Source: Anolis sagrei
Taxonomy: Eukaryota; Chordata; Lepidosauria; Squamata; Anolidae
NCBI RefSeq assembly: GCF_037176765.1
Contig: NC_090026.1
Location: forward strand, 55,842,717 to 55,906,716
Length of the DNA: 64,000 bases
Direction of reading: 5' to 3'
Below, one piece after another: positions 36,001 through 43,899 of this stretch. The notes beneath the pieces were generated by a model. That model ran no database searches. It was not told where the DNA came from and worked only from the letters and a program-made list of their open reading frames with translations. The position numbers and the translations under genes were made by a program. Numbering within the stretch: the first letter of the stretch is position 1; each line of letters starts with the position of its first letter.

Positions 36001-38287
36001 GCAACAAAACACAAATGTAACCACAAGCGTTGGAGCCAGAAGTTATAAATAAACTGTGTTACTTTGTTATACACAAGAGTGTCTCATTGCCTGTGAATAA
36101 AAGTACAAAGGTTGAACAGCACGCAGAAAGTCCCAGCCAATATAAAAGACGAAACTGAATCAGTATAAGAGCAAAGAGGTTTTTAATAAGAAAATAGCCT
36201 CTCTCCCTCACCTCAGCTGGTAATCAAGGCAAGCTCCATAGTTCCTGAGGGACCGGTGTGCTCGTGGGTGAAGCCTTAGCCACCCATGCACCTGCCCCCT
36301 TTGCATAATACGTCACACCAGTTATCTCAAGTGGCAACTATTATGCAAGGAAACAAAAAATACCAAAAGGGCCAAACCAAAACTACAGTGCAAGGGTGAA
36401 TATCATGCGATGAAATATGGTATTTGATAACCAGTAATTTCAAATATTTTTGATCTGGAAATTAAAACATGTCAGTATTCTTTCCTGCTGTTGATTTGAG
36501 CTCATTTCCCATTTCTGGAAACATGAATATTTAGAGTAAATGAAAATTTTCAGGAATTGAATAGAATTGAGTTGAAATATTTTAGTAAATAGTTGCAATA
36601 ATGAATTTTTACCAGCCCTCTCATGTATTTCATACTCCCATTCCAGGACATCCCAAGACAAAAGCCTTTGTAACTCATGGTGGAACAAATGGGATCTATG
36701 AAGCCATTTACCATGGGATTCCCATGGTAGGGCTCCCCATGTTTGGAGACCAGCCTGATAACATTGCTCACATGCGTGCAAAGGGAATGGCTGTAGAGCT
36801 GAATATAAATACAATGACAGCACAAGATTTAGTGGATGCCATTAATGCCGTTGTTCACAATACGACGTAAGTCTGATTGAAATTCTTGTAAGAGAAATCA
36901 TTATAGGAAGTATCTGGAGCAAAATACTTTGGCCATGAATTTTGGAAAAGAAAAATGTGGACTTTATATTGACCAACCTCTTTTCCATCTTCTTGTTCTT
37001 TTTTTGTTCTTGTGAATGCCCTCCCTGATTACCATCCTAATATGCACTTCTACCCCTTCAAATATTTTTCTTATTGTCATAAGAGCATTTTAAGTTAGCA
37101 TCATTCCATTTTGCATCTCATAGAATCATAGAATCAAAGAGTTGGAAGAGACCTCATGGGCCATCCAGTCCAACCCCCTGCCAAGAAGCAGGAATATTGC
37201 ATTCAAATCACCCCTGACAGATGGCCATCCAGCCTCTGCTTAAAAGCTGCCAAAGAAGGAGCCTCCATCACACTCCGGGGCAGAGAGTTCCACTGCTGAA
37301 CGGCTTTCACAGTCAGGAAGTTCTTCCTCATGTTCAGATGGAATCTCCTCTCTTGTAGTTTGAAGCCATTGTTCTGCGCCCTAGTCTCCAAGGAAGCAGA
37401 AAACAAGCTTGCTCTCTCCTCCCTGTGGCTTCCTCTCACATGTTTATACATGGCTATCATATCTCCTCTCAGCCTTCTCTTCTTCAGGCTAAACATGCCC
37501 AGCTCCTTAAGCCGCTCCTCATAGGGCTTGTTCTCCAGACCCTTGATCATTTTAGTCGCTGAACCTTGTTTCAGTTTCTGAACTAAAAAGAATTTTAAAA
37601 TTGTGGCCAGTTTCATTGTGTAGTTTAAAAAATAATTGTTACACGAAGAACTGTCTAATTAAGCTACAGTCGAAACATTTAACATCTGGCCCTCTAGAAA
37701 TTGCTGAACTGCACCCCCATCAACACTCACCAATAAAACAATTATATAAAAATATAAAGTCATTCATAAAAATGAGAAAAAAATCCGAATATCAAAGTGA
37801 AACTATAGAACTGTACAATTTCCTTGATTTTGCCTTATTTAAAACATTTTGTGAAAGTCTTTGCAAATATTTAGGAAAATAGTAAATAGCTTTCAGTTAA
37901 GCAGCTATTCCATAGAAACTAAGGCACTAAGGACATTAATGAGAACTGGTAGGTCATCTTTTCTTCTGATTCCTTTACTGTTTGTTCTTTTTTCTTCCTC
38001 ATCCCTACAGATATAAGGAAAATGCAATACGACTGTCGCAGATTCATCACGACCAACCCATGAAGCCTCTTGACCGGGCTGTCTTCTGGATTGAGTTTGT
38101 CATGCGCCACAAAGGCGCCAAGCATTTGAGAGTAGCTGCCCATGATTTGACCTGGTACCAGTATCACTGCCTTGACGTCATTGCCTTTTTGATCAGTTGT
38201 GTGGCACTTTTCATGTTCATCATTGTAAAATGTTGCTCGTTTTGCTGTTGGAAATGTGGCATCACACGGAAAACAAAACTGGAATAG
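13976..38287 (+). CDS. UGT2: UDP-glucuronosyltransferase gene, exons 1b-6 (whole gene span)
   Basis: The complete gene has six coding exons of 721, 149, 132, 88, 220 and 277 bp, all with AG/GT borders and compatible phases. Together they give 1,587 bp, or 528 residues plus stop. The product is a type I ER-membrane protein: signal peptide, luminal substrate lobe (exon 1), UDP-glucuronate lobe (exons 2-6), one C-terminal membrane helix and a short basic tail. Family knowledge predicts glucuronidation of steroids, bile acids, odorants or xenobiotics; the substrate cannot be read from sequence. Exon 1a upstream can splice to the same exon 2. Introns hold L2, Bov-B, CR1, hAT, Helitron and SINE insertions, but none hits a coding exon. 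Assignment to the UGT2 subfamily is firm. 2A versus 2B is uncertain, with GNVL and the exon sharing leaning to 2A. Confidence 0.93.
15247..16560. mobile_element. hAT-like element with inverted ends, composite
   Basis: Ends TAGGCTTGGTTGATC and GATCAACCAAGCCTA are inverted repeats, flanked by similar 8-mers AAGTGTAG / TAGCGTAG (6 of 8). The interior at 15380-16090 is a stack of GC-rich inverted repeats around AAATCTC(T/G)CAG, AGGTGGGCATGGCCAAGC and CTCCTTGGAGG. The MITE at 16102-16390 is nested in it. Confidence 0.65.
16102..16390. mobile_element. hAT-type MITE (G-tract family), 289 bp
   Basis: Same family as 12929-13256, in the opposite orientation. Termini are CAGGCATGTAGCCGGGG and CCTGGCTATGGGCCTG, with perfect 8-bp duplications CCCCCAGC (16094-16101 and 16391-16398). 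Confidence 0.9.
16726..17045 (-). mobile_element. Solo LTR, about 320 bp
   Basis: Fossil LTR on the minus strand: starts TGTCAGGATG, ends ATCTGACA, with an AATAAA inside. A perfect 5-bp target duplication GCAGG flanks it (16721-16725 and 17046-17050). No internal region or second LTR is present, so it is a solo LTR. The family (gypsy-like or endogenous retrovirus) cannot be told from the LTR alone. Confidence 0.75.
17225..18040 (+). mobile_element. Non-autonomous Helitron, first of tandem pair
   Basis: Starts TCTATATAATAAAAGTC after an A. Ends with the hairpin CCGGGCAGAGCCGG, then TCCCCAAGCTAG before a T. The interior has about three 145-bp units with GATGATGGGACTTGCAGTAC. There is no transposase ORF. 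Confidence 0.88.
18041..18927 (+). mobile_element. Non-autonomous Helitron, second of tandem pair
   Basis: Begins at the base after the first copy's CTAG (TATATAAAAGTCAAAAC) and is homologous throughout. Ends CCCGGGCAACGCCGGG then TCCCCAAGCTAG. The first four to five bases of a normal 5' end are missing. Confidence 0.85.
18940..18985 (-). mobile_element. Penelope-like end fragment
   Basis: GGTTTTTTCGGGCTATATGG then CCATGTCC matches the terminus at 42442-42480. It is a 45-bp remnant. Confidence 0.5.
19290..20355 (+). mobile_element. L2-like LINE, 3' third
   Basis: Plus strand: [60 protein letters not shown] and [16 protein letters not shown]. One frame break splits it near 19620. The 3' tail is CCGCCCTGAGTCCCCCCTCG with a hairpin and (AAATA)n. 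It lies in intron 1. Confidence 0.9.
20360..20929. other. Intron 1 stretch without recognised element
   Basis: About 570 bp rich in pyrimidine runs. A short open stretch (20378-20647) has no recognisable homology. Only the promoter relic that follows is identifiable. Confidence 0.5.
20930..21022 (+). pseudogene. Relic of a third UGT promoter/5' flank
   Basis: TTTTGCTCTAGCACAGAGTC followed by CATCGTTTTAATGCC and a GGTAACC matches the flank just before exons 1a and 1b (TTTGCTCTAGCACAGAGTCC, then GGTTAACC). Homology stops where a SINE begins at about 21023, and no first-exon coding sequence follows. The HNF1-like palindrome is not recognisable here. I read it as a third, dead first-exon unit, truncated by or at the SINE insertion. 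Confidence 0.6.
21023..21255 (-). mobile_element. tRNA-derived SINE (Sauria-like), truncated
   Basis: Minus-strand copy lacking its 3' tail: GGCGTTGTCCATAGACACCT ... CAGCGCTTTAACCCGCTGTG ... CCACTGGGGGCTC. It abuts the third UGT promoter relic. Full copies are at 33570 and 40050. Confidence 0.8.
21255..21440. repeat. (TAA)n and LINE-tail unit
   Basis: One unit of the same LINE-tail/(TAA)n repeat as at 12100-12690, between two (AAT)n runs. Confidence 0.8.
21539..22033. mobile_element. hAT-type MITE (G-tract family), 495 bp
   Basis: Termini CAGGCCTGTAGCGAGG and CTGGCTACGGCCCTG, with perfect 8-bp duplications CTTATACT (21531-21538 and 22034-22041). C runs at about 21930 and 21975 mirror the G runs of the other family members. 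Longest of the three copies. Confidence 0.9.
22034..22938. other. Intron 1 end, with one hAT-like right terminus
   Basis: Mostly unassigned. GGATCAACCAAGCCTA at 22781-22796 equals the right end of the element at 15247-16560, and the preceding 300 bp may be its interior. I did not find the matching left end. Confidence 0.45.
22939..23087 (+). CDS. UGT2: UGT exon 2
   Basis: 149-bp exon after acceptor ATCCACAG and before donor GTAATT. With the last base of exon 1 it reads [19 protein letters not shown], then [19 protein letters not shown] and CQPAKPLPK. These are strongly conserved across UGT2 proteins. It is the only exon 2 in the window and has to serve both first exons if both are used. A Bov-B LINE lies 50 bp downstream in the intron. 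Confidence 0.96.
23135..24830 (-). mobile_element. Bov-B (RTE) LINE, 3' 1.7 kb
   Basis: Minus strand. First part 24807-23929: [55 protein letters not shown] and [20 protein letters not shown]. Then [18 protein letters not shown] and [20 protein letters not shown]. The end is the Bov-B signature (reverse of CATTCGTTCAGTCGTCTCCG). Few breaks. It lies in UGT intron 2, antisense. Confidence 0.92.
25245..26068 (-). mobile_element. L2-like LINE, 3' third
   Basis: Minus-strand [63 protein letters not shown] and [20 protein letters not shown]. It is open for about 230 codons and is the cleanest L2-like C-terminus in the window. Confidence 0.9.
26152..26286. mobile_element. hAT-type MITE, 135 bp
   Basis: Ends CAGTGGTTCTTAACTGTGAG and CAGGTTGAGAACCACTG, with perfect 8-bp duplications CTTTAGAG (26144-26151 and 26287-26294). 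The inner part is an imperfect palindrome (CTCCCAGAAATCC / GGGATTTCTGGGAG). Confidence 0.93.
27022..27577. mobile_element. hAT-type element, 556 bp
   Basis: Ends CAGTGTTTCTCAACCCTCC and GGTTGAGAAACACTG, with duplications TATTACAA / CATTACAA (7 of 8). The interior has the GGGAGTTGTAGTTC phrases shared with the Helitrons. It has no transposase. Confidence 0.85.
27586..28432. other. Intron 2 end, with a short inverted repeat
   Basis: CACTTCACCGCTCCTTTAAG (27619-27638) and its near reverse complement CTTAAAGGAGCGGCAAAGTG (27699-27718) form a 20-bp stem, perhaps a MITE remnant. The rest is unassigned. Confidence 0.5.
28433..28564 (+). CDS. UGT2: UGT exon 3
   Basis: 132-bp exon in phase 0, with acceptor ...TTTTAATAG and donor GTGAGT. 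It reads [20 protein letters not shown], then [20 protein letters not shown] and LPQK. The FSLGSM loop that contacts UDP-sugar is intact. Confidence 0.96.
29025..29262 (+). mobile_element. CR1 LINE 3' end
   Basis: Plus strand: [20 protein letters not shown] then [20 protein letters not shown]. Ends in GATTCTATGATTCTATGATC. Confidence 0.88.
29280..29800 (-). mobile_element. LINE reverse transcriptase fragment
   Basis: Minus strand with [19 protein letters not shown] and [20 protein letters not shown], a YADD catalytic box. It is not CR1, L2-like or Bov-B by wording, and the clade is uncertain. Confidence 0.6.
30640..31010 (+). mobile_element. L1-like LINE RT fragment
   Basis: Plus strand: [20 protein letters not shown], then [18 protein letters not shown] and LLADDAMI. 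Typical wording of L1/Tx1 reverse transcriptase, with frame breaks. It appears to resume at 31340-31490. Confidence 0.7.
31030..31330 (-). mobile_element. LINE endonuclease fragment, nested
   Basis: Minus strand: [37 protein letters not shown]. This is APE-type endonuclease wording. It interrupts the L1-like copy. Confidence 0.6.
31923..32010 (+). CDS. UGT2: UGT exon 4
   Basis: 88-bp exon with acceptor TTCTTCAG and donor GTGAGC. It reads [20 protein letters not shown] then [10 protein letters not shown]. The W-I-P-Q-N-D-L-L-G stretch is the conserved start of the UGT signature region. An L2-like LINE begins less than 100 bp downstream. Confidence 0.96.
32098..33065 (+). mobile_element. L2-like LINE 3' third
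   Basis: Plus strand: [57 protein letters not shown] and [20 protein letters not shown]. The tail has CCGAGTCCTTCGGGAGATG and (AAT)n. A different subfamily from the 19290 copy. Confidence 0.88.
33180..33410 (+). repeat. Purine-rich microsatellite
   Basis: (GGAA/GAAA)-rich tract in intron 4 of UGT. Confidence 0.8.
33570..33885 (-). mobile_element. tRNA-derived SINE (Sauria-like)
   Basis: Minus-strand full-length copy: GGTAAAGGTTGTCCCCTGAC at its 3' end, CCAAGGTCATGTGGCCGGCA inside, and CTTTAACCCACTGCGCCAC at the tRNA-like head. Flanked by TATTATG on both sides. Confidence 0.85.
34419..34460 (+). ncRNA. Hammerhead-ribozyme-like motif (degenerate)
   Basis: In order: ACCAC (34419-34423), core CTGAGGA (34424-34430), GACT/AGTC stem II (34432-34435 with 34442-34445), GAAAC (34446-34450), GTT cleavage triplet (34453-34455), GTGGT (34456-34460). 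ACCAC pairs with GTGGT as stem I, and AC/GT gives the tiny stem III known from retroelement hammerheads. One extra A before stem II is not canonical. Motif seen; activity unknown. Confidence 0.4.
34820..35228 (-). mobile_element. Short non-autonomous Helitron
   Basis: Minus strand starts TCTATATAAATAAAAATGTA after an A and ends GGGGTACAGCTAG before a T. 409 bp. Inserted in one arm of the foldback element, so it is the younger of the two. Confidence 0.82.
35480..36330. other. Unassigned intron 4 stretch, LTR-like in part
   Basis: Contains AATAAACTGTGTTACTTTG followed by a GT-rich stretch, and AATAAAAGTAC. The layout recalls an old LTR, but I cannot define ends or a target duplication. No coding sequence. 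Confidence 0.3.
36647..36866 (+). CDS. UGT2: UGT exon 5
   Basis: 220-bp exon, acceptor CATTCCAG and donor GTAAGT. It holds the full UGT signature (FVTHGGTNG ... PMFGDQPDN) that grips the nucleotide sugar. Compared with gene A exon 5 it keeps the more usual family residues, such as DQPDNIAHM and AVELN. Confidence 0.96.
37119..37558 (-). mobile_element. CR1 LINE 3' end in UGT intron 5
   Basis: Minus strand: [20 protein letters not shown] ... [20 protein letters not shown] ... [13 protein letters not shown], with CATAGAATCATAGAATCAAA at its 3' end. Absent from the homologous intron of gene A (about 2380), which reads straight through. Confidence 0.9.
38011..38287 (+). CDS. UGT2: UGT exon 6 (terminal)
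   Basis: 277-bp terminal coding exon with acceptor ATCCCTACAG and a TAG stop at 38285-38287. It encodes the HHDQP helix, the [15 protein letters not shown] segment, the transmembrane helix and the tail ...ITRKTKLE. It has one codon less than gene A exon 6 and reads CCWKCG where gene A reads CCRKCG. No AATAAA or ATTAAA follows before the Helitron at 38717. Confidence 0.96.
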
Positions 38288-38716
38288 TTTCTGGTCAGCA
38301 CACAGCCACAGTGTGACTTGTAAAATCTAACATGATCAAACTTGGTATGTTAAACCCTATAGTTATTTATCATCATATTCAGCTTGATTGGATGTAGAAG
38401 CACATCTCTCCTTGCATAGATTTGTAGGTATGAATGATTTCAATATAAAACTTTTAGGCTTATTTTTAATGAAGGCTGTTACACAGTTGGAGATTGCTAT
38501 TGTATTGAATTAACAACTATTTAGAAGTGTCAGAGTCTATCCATCTCATTGAATCAAAGGGTATACAATGGTTGAAAAAAAATCTTGCTAGAGTAGGAGC
38601 TTTGGCATGCAATGTCTTTGTCAAATGTTTCTGAAATACAAGGAACAGAGGTGCATACTATACATACACCCATACATACATACACATACACACACAGTCT
38701 CTCTTTATAAAATGTA

Positions 38717-39584
38717 CTAGCTGTCCCTGCCACACGTTGCTGTGGCCCAGTCTGGTGATCTGGAAAATAAAGTAATGAGAAAGTGTTGGTTTCTAATATA
38801 TGTAATGGTTTTATGCTTGTGGGTAAACAGTATTTCTTGCTGTTTCTTTGTCAGTATTGATGTGGAGATTGTCTGGTTTGCCCTCTCTGGCACATGTAAC
38901 ATAATTGTCCTTCTGTAGGGGTCCTTTTCCAATCTATGATACTATATCTCTCTCTGTGTATGAATCATATATATCTATCTATGTCTATGGCTTGATGGCT
39001 CTTTGTCAGGAGGGCTTTGATTATGTTTTCTTGCCCTGGTGAAGGGAGTTGGACTGGATGGTCTTGGAAGTTCTGTGTGGGAAATTTCCCCAGTTATATC
39101 ATTGGTGGGGTTCAGCATGCTCTTTGATTGTAGGTGAACTATAAACCCCAGTAACTACAACTCCCAAATGTCAAGGTCTATTTTCCCCAAACTCCATCTG
39201 TGTTCATATTTGGGCATATGGAATATTCGTGCCAAGTTTGGTCCAGATCCATCATTGTTTGAGTCCACAGTGTTCTTTGGATATAGGTGAACTACAACTC
39301 CCAAACTCAAGATCAATGCCCACCAAACCCTTCTAGCTCATGCGAGTCCCATGTGCCACGTTTGGTTCAATTCCATCATTGGTGGAGTTCAGAATGCTCT
39401 TTGATTGTAAGTAAACTATAAACCCCAGCAACCACAACTCCCAAATGACAAAATCAATTTTTTTGAGTGATGGTCGCTCCTTGGGTTAGTAGGTGTCTTG
39501 TGTCCAAATTTGGTGTCAATTCGTCCAGTGGTTTTTGAGTTCTGTTAATCCCACAAACGAACATTACATTTTTATTTATATAGA
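38717..39584 (-). mobile_element. Non-autonomous Helitron downstream of UGT
   Basis: Minus strand starts TCTATATAAATAAAAATGTA after an A and ends GGCAGGGACAGCTAG before a T, with the CCACA/TGTGG hairpin at 38730-38745. On the UGT strand it carries an AATAAA at 38766-38771. Confidence 0.85.
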
Positions 39585-40045
39585 TAGAGATAATGCAGTA
39601 CACGCAAGCTGGAATCAGCTTAGAGTCAATGGAACTAAAATTCAAAATTAATTAATTAGACCTAATTTGCTGGATTGTCTTCTATGTCTTCTTCTCCCAG
39701 TATTCTTGGAGAAACTAAAAAAAGCAAGCGCTGTATAAGTATTCAGTTCTATGACAATGAAATGATTTTTTTCCAGGAGAGTTTATGGGAGAAGAATCAA
39801 CGTATTAGCTTTATAAGCAGGCGCACAAAAGTTGCACTTGAGAAGACTCTGCTGGTAGTCTGCCTTATTGAGCAAACACACATAAGGCAAGGCATACAGA
39901 TTTGCATGTTGATTTCTTGGTATCTCAAACATAAGCAGTTGCAAGCCTTAAAGTTCAAAAGAGTGAAGGGTGGTACTAGATACAGAATTTAGATTCCTCA
40001 GATTCATTTAGAATTGAAAAAATATACAAGTTTCTAATCCTTTGT
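39585..40045. other. Intergenic, nothing recognised
   Basis: AT-rich sequence without clear repeats or coding potential. Confidence 0.5.
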
Positions 40046-40049
40046 GGAA

Positions 40050-40383
40050 GAGCCCCCGGTGGCGCAGTGGGTTAAAGCACTGAGCTGCTGAGCTTGTTGA
40101 TCGAAAGGTCGCAGACTCGATTCCGAGGAGAGGCGTGAGCTTCCGCTGTCAGCCCTAGCTTCTGCCAACCTAGCAGTTCGAAAACATGCAAATGTGAGTA
40201 GATCAATAGGTACTGCTCTGGCGGGAAGGTAACGGTGGTCCATGCAGTCATGCTGGCCACATGACCTTGGAGGTGTCTACGGACAATGCTGGCTCTTCGG
40301 CTTAGAAATGGAGATGAGCACCACACCCCAGAGTCAGACATGACTGGACTTAATGTCAGGGGACTACCTTTACCTTTTTTATC
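40050..40383 (+). mobile_element. tRNA-derived SINE (Sauria-like), full length
   Basis: Head GGTGGCGCAGTGGGTTAAAG is an A-box; GGTCGCAGACTCGATTCC is a B-box. The middle has CATGCAAATGTGAGTAGATC. The tail ACTGGACTTAATGTCAGGGG ends CTACCTTTACCTTTT. This is the layout reported for squamate Sauria SINEs. Confidence 0.85.
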
Positions 40384-40659
40384 CTTTGTGGCTTTAAAAA
40401 TATACATGGAAATACCAACCGAGTCCAGAGAGGAGTGGCTAAGTAAGTGGTAATATTTTCAGTGGTTCGCCTTGTTTCATTGCCCCTTAAATAAAAAATA
40501 AACTGAAGGATAATTTATATAGCATTCACAATTACTTGGCATATGAATTCAAAATGCTAAACTCCAATGTGTCACTAGGTTTTAAAATAATGTATGAAGG
40601 GTCAAAGCAAATATGTTTCAGCCAGTGATATGGAAAAAGCCTCAATATTTTAGACACCA

Positions 40660-41265
40660 AAAATGGCAGCTTCTACCATCTTATCAAAGATGACTGCAGA
40701 TGCAGACTGTGGCCAGGAAATCAGAAGACACTTACTTCTTGGGAGGAGAGCAATGTCCAATCTCGATAAGATAGTAAAGAGTAGAGACATCACACTGGCA
40801 ACAAAGATCCGCCTAGTCAAAGCCATGGTATTCCCTGTAGTAACCTACGGATGTGAGAGCTGGACCTTAGGGAAGGCTGAGCGAAGGAAGATTGATGCTT
40901 TTGAGCTGTGGTGTTGGAGGAAAGTTCTGAGAGTGCCTTGGACTGCGAGAAGATCCAACCAGTCCATCCTCCAGGAAATAAAGCCCAACTGCTCACTGGA
41001 GGGAAGGATACTAGAGACAAAGTTGAAGTACTTTGGCCACATCATGAGGAGACAGCAAAGCCTAGAGAAGACAATTATGCTGGGGAAAGTAGAAGGTAAA
41101 AGGAAGAGGGGCCGACCAAGGGCAAGATGGATGGATGGCATCCTTGAAGTGACCGGACTGACCTTGAAGGAGCTGGGGGTGGTGACGGCCGACAGGGAGC
41201 TCTGGCATGGGCTGGTCCATGAGGTCACAAAGAGTCGGAGACGACTGAACGAATGAACAACAAAC
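40660..41265 (+). mobile_element. Bov-B (RTE) LINE 3' end
   Basis: Plus strand, 197 codons open: [80 protein letters not shown], ending KSRRRLNE and the Bov-B terminus GAATGAACAACAA. Well preserved. Confidence 0.92.
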
Positions 41266-41481
41266 CATCTTATCACTTTGTTGCCCTGACTATTGCAAAC
41301 TGAAGTAATACATGCCACAAGACAGAGATTGCTAGTTGGAAAAATCAACTGTAGATTTGATGGCCTTCAAAGAATGTGGAATTAATGACTGCTTTCCATG
41401 TCTGTGAACAAAAACCGAGAGGCATATAGTTTTTGCGCTCTGCCTTTAGGTGAAGCACATGGCATCTGTGTTTGCTTAGCA

Positions 41482-41813
41482 CAGGGCTTCTTATATTTTT
41501 TTCAACTTGTGATCCTTTCTACCCCAATTTTTTTAACATGACTCTAAGAGGGCAGGTATACAAAATATGTATAGAAATATTAATAATCAATCCACATTTA
41601 TGAGGCTTGCTAAATAAACTGATTTTTCTTGTTTATGAAGTACAGCTGAAGCATTTTCTGCAGTGCACTGTAAGCACTGCATGTTGTTGCAAACAGATTT
41701 GTGTAAATGGGCGGTGTTCAGAGAAAGTTTACTGTTGCCAAATCTTTCACAACCCCAACATTGAGCTAAGGAGACCTCACTTGGAGTTGTGACCCATAGT
41801 TTAAGAAGAAGTG
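41482..41813. mobile_element. hAT-type element
   Basis: Left end CAGGGCTTCTTATATTTTTT and right end TAGTTTAAGAAGAAGTG are related inverted ends. Flanking 8-mers GCTTAGCA / GCTTAGAG agree at 6 of 8. The GTGATCC and GTGACCC phrases near both ends are usual in this group. Confidence 0.6.
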
Positions 41814-42131
41814 GCTTAGAGCAGAAGCATCTGGTAATAGGTAACCCTTCCATTAATAATGCTGAAGAGTAAATGTAATTTTAAAAACGTAATTTGAAAT
41901 TAATTAGAGAATGAGACCTATCTAATGACTGGAAGGAGCTTGAGCTCTTAGTGTGACATGGTATCCTATAAGTAACTATCTCTGAATAAGGTAGCTGGGT
42001 TTAACTGTGAGTAAACCTACATAGATATGTACTGTTAATTACATTTATAGTTGAGTATTATTACCTCATTCCTCATCCTTCTATCCATGAAACCATGCCT
42101 CAACTTCCCAAGCTCATGATTTTCAAGCTTT

Positions 42132-42438
42132 ATACTGTATTTCATGGCATAATAGTTGCTGCCGTATCAGTCAGATGCCTCGTTTTGTGTCGCAAAATGC
42201 CCTCCTCCCCGTTTCTTCACATCATTGTTACAGTAGTATAAAACTGAGAAACTCCGTGCCCTCTCAAACATGGTTTGAATATGGAGCTCCACTTCTCTTC
42301 TCTTTGTCTCAGGGGTAAGAGTTAACCCCCCCCCCCCCCAAAAAAAAACTTAAAGAATCCAGCAAACAAAATGCCCTCCCCCTTTTCCCACAAAAAAGAA
42401 GATAAAAAGTGTGACTATTATGTGATGAAATATGGTAT
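42132..42438. mobile_element. MITE, TACCATATTTCA family
   Basis: Left ATACTGTATTTCATGGCATA and right reverse complement ATACCATATTTCATCACATA. C- and A-rich middle. No ORF. Confidence 0.65.
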
Positions 42439-42439
42439 G

Positions 42440-43885
42440 CTGGGTTGTTGTAGGTTTTTTCGGGCTATATGGCCATGGTCTAGAGGCATTCTCTCCTGAC
42501 GTTTCACCTACATCTATGGCAAGCATCCTCAGAGGTAGTGAGGTCTGTTGGAACTAGGAAAAAGGGTTAATATATCTGTGGAATGACCAGGGTGAGACAA
42601 AGGACTCTTGTCTGCTGGAGCTAGGTGTGAATGTTTCAACTGACCACCTTGATTAGCATACAATGGGCTGACTGTGCCTGGGGCAAACCTTTGTTGAGAG
42701 GTAATTAGATGTCCCTGCCTGCTTCCTCTCTGTTGTTGTGCTGTTGCAATTTTAGAGTTTTTTTTAATACTGGTAGTCATATTTTGTTCATTTTCATGGT
42801 TTCCTCCTTTCTGTTGAAATTGTCCACATGCTTGTGTATTTCAATGGCTTCTCTGTGTAGTCTGACATGGTGGTTGTGAGAGTGGTCCAGCATTCTCAAA
42901 TAAAATGCTGTGTTCTCAAACAAAATGCTGTGTCCAGGTTGGTTCATCAGGTGCTCTGCTATGGCTGATTTCTCTGGTTGAAGTAGTCTGCAGTGCCTTT
43001 CATGTTCCTTGATGCGTGTCTGGGTGCTGCGTTTGGTGGTCCCTATGTAGACTTGTCCACAGCTGCATGGTACACGGTAGACTCCTGCAGAGGTGAGAGG
43101 ATCCCTCTTGTCCTTTGCTGAACGTAGCATTTGTTGGATTTTCTTGGTGGGTCTGTAGATAGTTTGTATGTTATGTTTCCTCATCAGCTTCCCTATGCGG
43201 TCAGTGGTTCCCTTGATGTATGGCAAGAACACTTTTCCTCTGGGTGGATCTTCATCTTTATTCTCGTGGCTTGTTCTCGGTCTTGCAGCTCATCTGATGT
43301 CTGAGGTGGAGTATCCATTGGCCTGTAGAGCCCAGTTGAGGTGGTTCAGTTCATCTTGAAGGAGGTGGGGTTCGCAGATTCTTTTTGCACGGTCTGCCAA
43401 GGCTTTAATGGTGCTTCTTTTTTGACTTGGGTGATGGTTGGAGTTTTTATGTAGACATCTATCTGTGTGTGTGGGTTTTCTGTAAACGGTGTGACCCAAC
43501 TGTTGATCTGGTTTGCGGATGACTAGGACATCTAGAAAAGGCAGTCTTCCTTCATTTTAATGTATTGTCGAAGGCTTTCATGGCCGGAATCACTGGGTTG
43601 TTGTAGGTTTTTGGTCATGGTCTAGAGGCATTCTCTCCTGACATTTCACCTGCACTTTGGCAAGCATCCTCAGAGGTAGCGGTCCTGAAGTTCCTTCATT
43701 TTCTTTTTCCATGGTGAACTGGATGTTTGGGTGGATGCTGTTAAGATGGTCTAGGAACCTGTTGAGTTCTTCTTCTCCATGGCTCCAAATGGTGAAAGTG
43801 TCATCCACATATCTGAACCATATCGTGGTCTTTTTTGATGGTATGCTGACTTGTCTGCCAAAGAATAGCTGGATGTGTAACATTT
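42440..43885 (-). mobile_element. Penelope-like element, RT and GIY-YIG parts
   Basis: Minus strand: WFRYVDDTFTIWSHGEEELN (RT catalytic YVDD, 43883-43690), HTVYRKPTHTDRCLH, RAKRICEPHLLQDELNHLNW, then GVYRVPCSCGQVYIGTTKRS and a C-terminus ending NRKEETMKMNKI. A terminal-repeat fragment at 43560-43680 sits inside the RT part. The end at 42440-42540 carries CTGAGGA (42526-42532) and GAAACGTC (42498-42505), a hammerhead-like pair. Broken by several lesions. Confidence 0.88.
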
Positions 43886-43899
43886 GCAGTGATTTCAGT

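Larger units (their letters stand above)
33499..36423. mobile_element. Possible large TIR element (TACCATATTTCA family)
   Basis: Left TACCATATTTCACGACATAA and right GCGATGAAATATGGTA are inverted. The same termini bound smaller elements at 42132 and 58273. A SINE and a foldback element lie inside. No clear target duplication, so it may instead be two unrelated ends. Confidence 0.4.

Noticed and set aside
40060-40140. A tRNA-like segment with A and B boxes.
   Set aside because: It is the head of a SINE followed by its body and tail; no cloverleaf with an acceptor stem is kept.
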